From: Bacteroidetes bacterium HGW-Bacteroidetes-16
Lineage (GTDB): Bacteria; Bacteroidota; Bacteroidia; Bacteroidales; F082
Length of the DNA stretch: 64,000 bases
Assembly: GCA_002840975.1 (NCBI GenBank)
Contig: PHDN01000010.1
Location: 1-64,000 of the forward strand
Direction: 5' to 3'
Of this stretch, positions 63,602 through 64,000 are shown piece after piece. The notes under the pieces were generated by a model that was not told where the DNA came from, ran no database searches, and worked only from the letters and a program-made list of their open reading frames with translations. The number at the start of each line of letters is the position of its first letter. Within the stretch, counting starts at the first letter, position 1. Both the position numbers and the translations under genes were made by a program.

Positions 63602-63609
63602 TATTTTTG
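63602..63609 (+). promoter_or_regulatory. -7 box candidate for dut
   Basis: TATTTTTG matches TAnnTTTG and lies 49 bases before the dut ATG at 63659. A TTG at 63573-63575 is somewhat too far upstream (26 bases) to be a standard -33 element. Confidence 0.4.
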
Positions 63610-63658
63610 CCTCCATACATTACCATGGTTACCAAGTTGAGATAAACCGATCCTATTC

Positions 63659-64000
63659 ATGAAAGTAAAAGTTGTTAATACGTCGCTTCATCCACTGCCT
63701 CAGTATCAAACACAGGCCTCGGCAGGCATGGATTTAAGGGCATTTTTAAGCGAACCGGTTCAAATCAAGCCACTCGAAAGGGCGCTCATTTCAACAGGTT
63801 TGTTTATTGAATTGCCCGTTGGATATGAAGCGCAGGTTCGCCCAAGAAGTGGGTTGGCTGCCAAACATGGTATCACGGTTCTCAACACACCGGGTACCAT
63901 TGACGCGGATTATCGCGGCGAAATTAAGGTGATACTGGTCAATCTTTCGAACGAACCTTTTGAAATAGTCAATGGTGAACGCATTGCTCAAATGATTATT
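63659..64000 (+). CDS. dut: dUTP diphosphatase (partial, cut by window edge)
   Basis: The first 114 codons of a dUTPase are present with no stop before the edge. Family motifs are visible: motif 1 ASAGMDLRA, motif 2 [11 protein letters not shown], motif 3 [15 protein letters not shown], and motif 4 [10 protein letters not shown] at the edge. The trimeric enzyme hydrolyses dUTP to dUMP and keeps uracil out of DNA. The remaining C-terminal motif 5 lies beyond the window. It is read divergently from mdh. Confidence 0.95.
   Translation, partial: MKVKVVNTSLHPLPQYQTQASAGMDLRAFLSEPVQIKPLERALISTGLFIELPVGYEAQVRPRSGLAAKHGITVLNTPGTIDADYRGEIKVILVNLSNEPFEIVNGERIAQMII

Larger units (their letters stand above)
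63331..63658. other. 328-bp intergenic region between mdh and dut
   Basis: This divergent space contains a candidate mdh -7 box (TACATTTG on the minus strand, 63374-63381) and a plus-strand TATTTTTG (63602-63609) before dut. Low-complexity AT-rich sequence lies between. I see no RNA gene or repeat. Confidence 0.5.

Overview
The window is a gene-dense piece of a Bacteroidota chromosome, most likely from a Bacteroidales/Marinilabiliales-type bacterium. Reasons: four secreted proteins end in type IX secretion (T9SS) sorting domains. Many starts lack a Shine-Dalgarno sequence, and several genes follow a TAnnTTTG -7 box. atpD-atpC stand alone with a very short epsilon subunit. There is an EF-G paralog of the Bacteroides EF-G2 type, an ileS-(DksA-like)-lspA cluster, and many SusD-like-era lipoprotein boxes. 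I see no rRNA, tRNA, CRISPR array, prophage or intact transposase gene. The exact genus cannot be told from this sequence.

Layout. 1-2251: tail of an unknown gene, a small unknown protein, and an ABC exporter (permease plus ATPase). 2391-4500: hybrid histidine kinase overlapping a lipoprotein gene. 4618-8083: a secreted proline-rich protein divergent from a histidine kinase/OmpR-type regulator pair, with a helically phased GGTTAA array between them. 8427-13927: unknown protein, atpDC, comF, two exported proteins and a small membrane protein. 14013-22332: a leucine/isovalerate degradation locus (isovaleryl-type acyl-CoA dehydrogenase, both methylcrotonyl-CoA carboxylase subunits, methylglutaconyl-CoA hydratase-like protein, a divergent HMG-CoA-lyase-like enzyme, and a two-subunit CoA transferase). 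Palindromes lie in its divergent promoter region. 22501-34859: a periplasmic PPIase, RodA and PBP2, lipoproteins, an orphan LuxE-like protein, a PIF1-type helicase and Lnt. 35134-46821: kinase-like protein, S41 protease, secreted arylsulfotransferase-like protein, ileS, DksA-like protein, lspA, a radical SAM protein and an exported two-gene unit. 47477-64000: metallophosphoesterase, SDR, DUF6873-like protein, aspS, Asp-box secreted protein, DAACS symporter, alpha/beta hydrolase lipoprotein, PFK, EF-G2-like protein, YfcC-type transporter, sirtuin, mdh, and dut cut by the window edge.

How the parts work together. The leucine locus encodes the steps from isovaleryl-CoA to acetoacetate/acetyl-CoA and could also activate acetoacetate. 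lspA and lnt are both lipoprotein-maturation genes and the window has at least five lipoproteins for them to act on. The T9SS cargo proteins imply a T9SS elsewhere in the genome.

Between genes, three non-coding elements with terminal inverted repeats and flanking direct repeats (13185-13481, 24738-25090, 46980-47168) look like MITEs of two families. One sits exactly at a stop codon. One is a composite that carries short REP-like palindromes and one end of the second family. The observations I rate highest are the phased GGTTAA array, these MITEs, the EF-G paralog with a lost catalytic histidine, the HMG-CoA-lyase-like enzyme lacking its cysteine, and the palindromic operator over the promoter of that gene.
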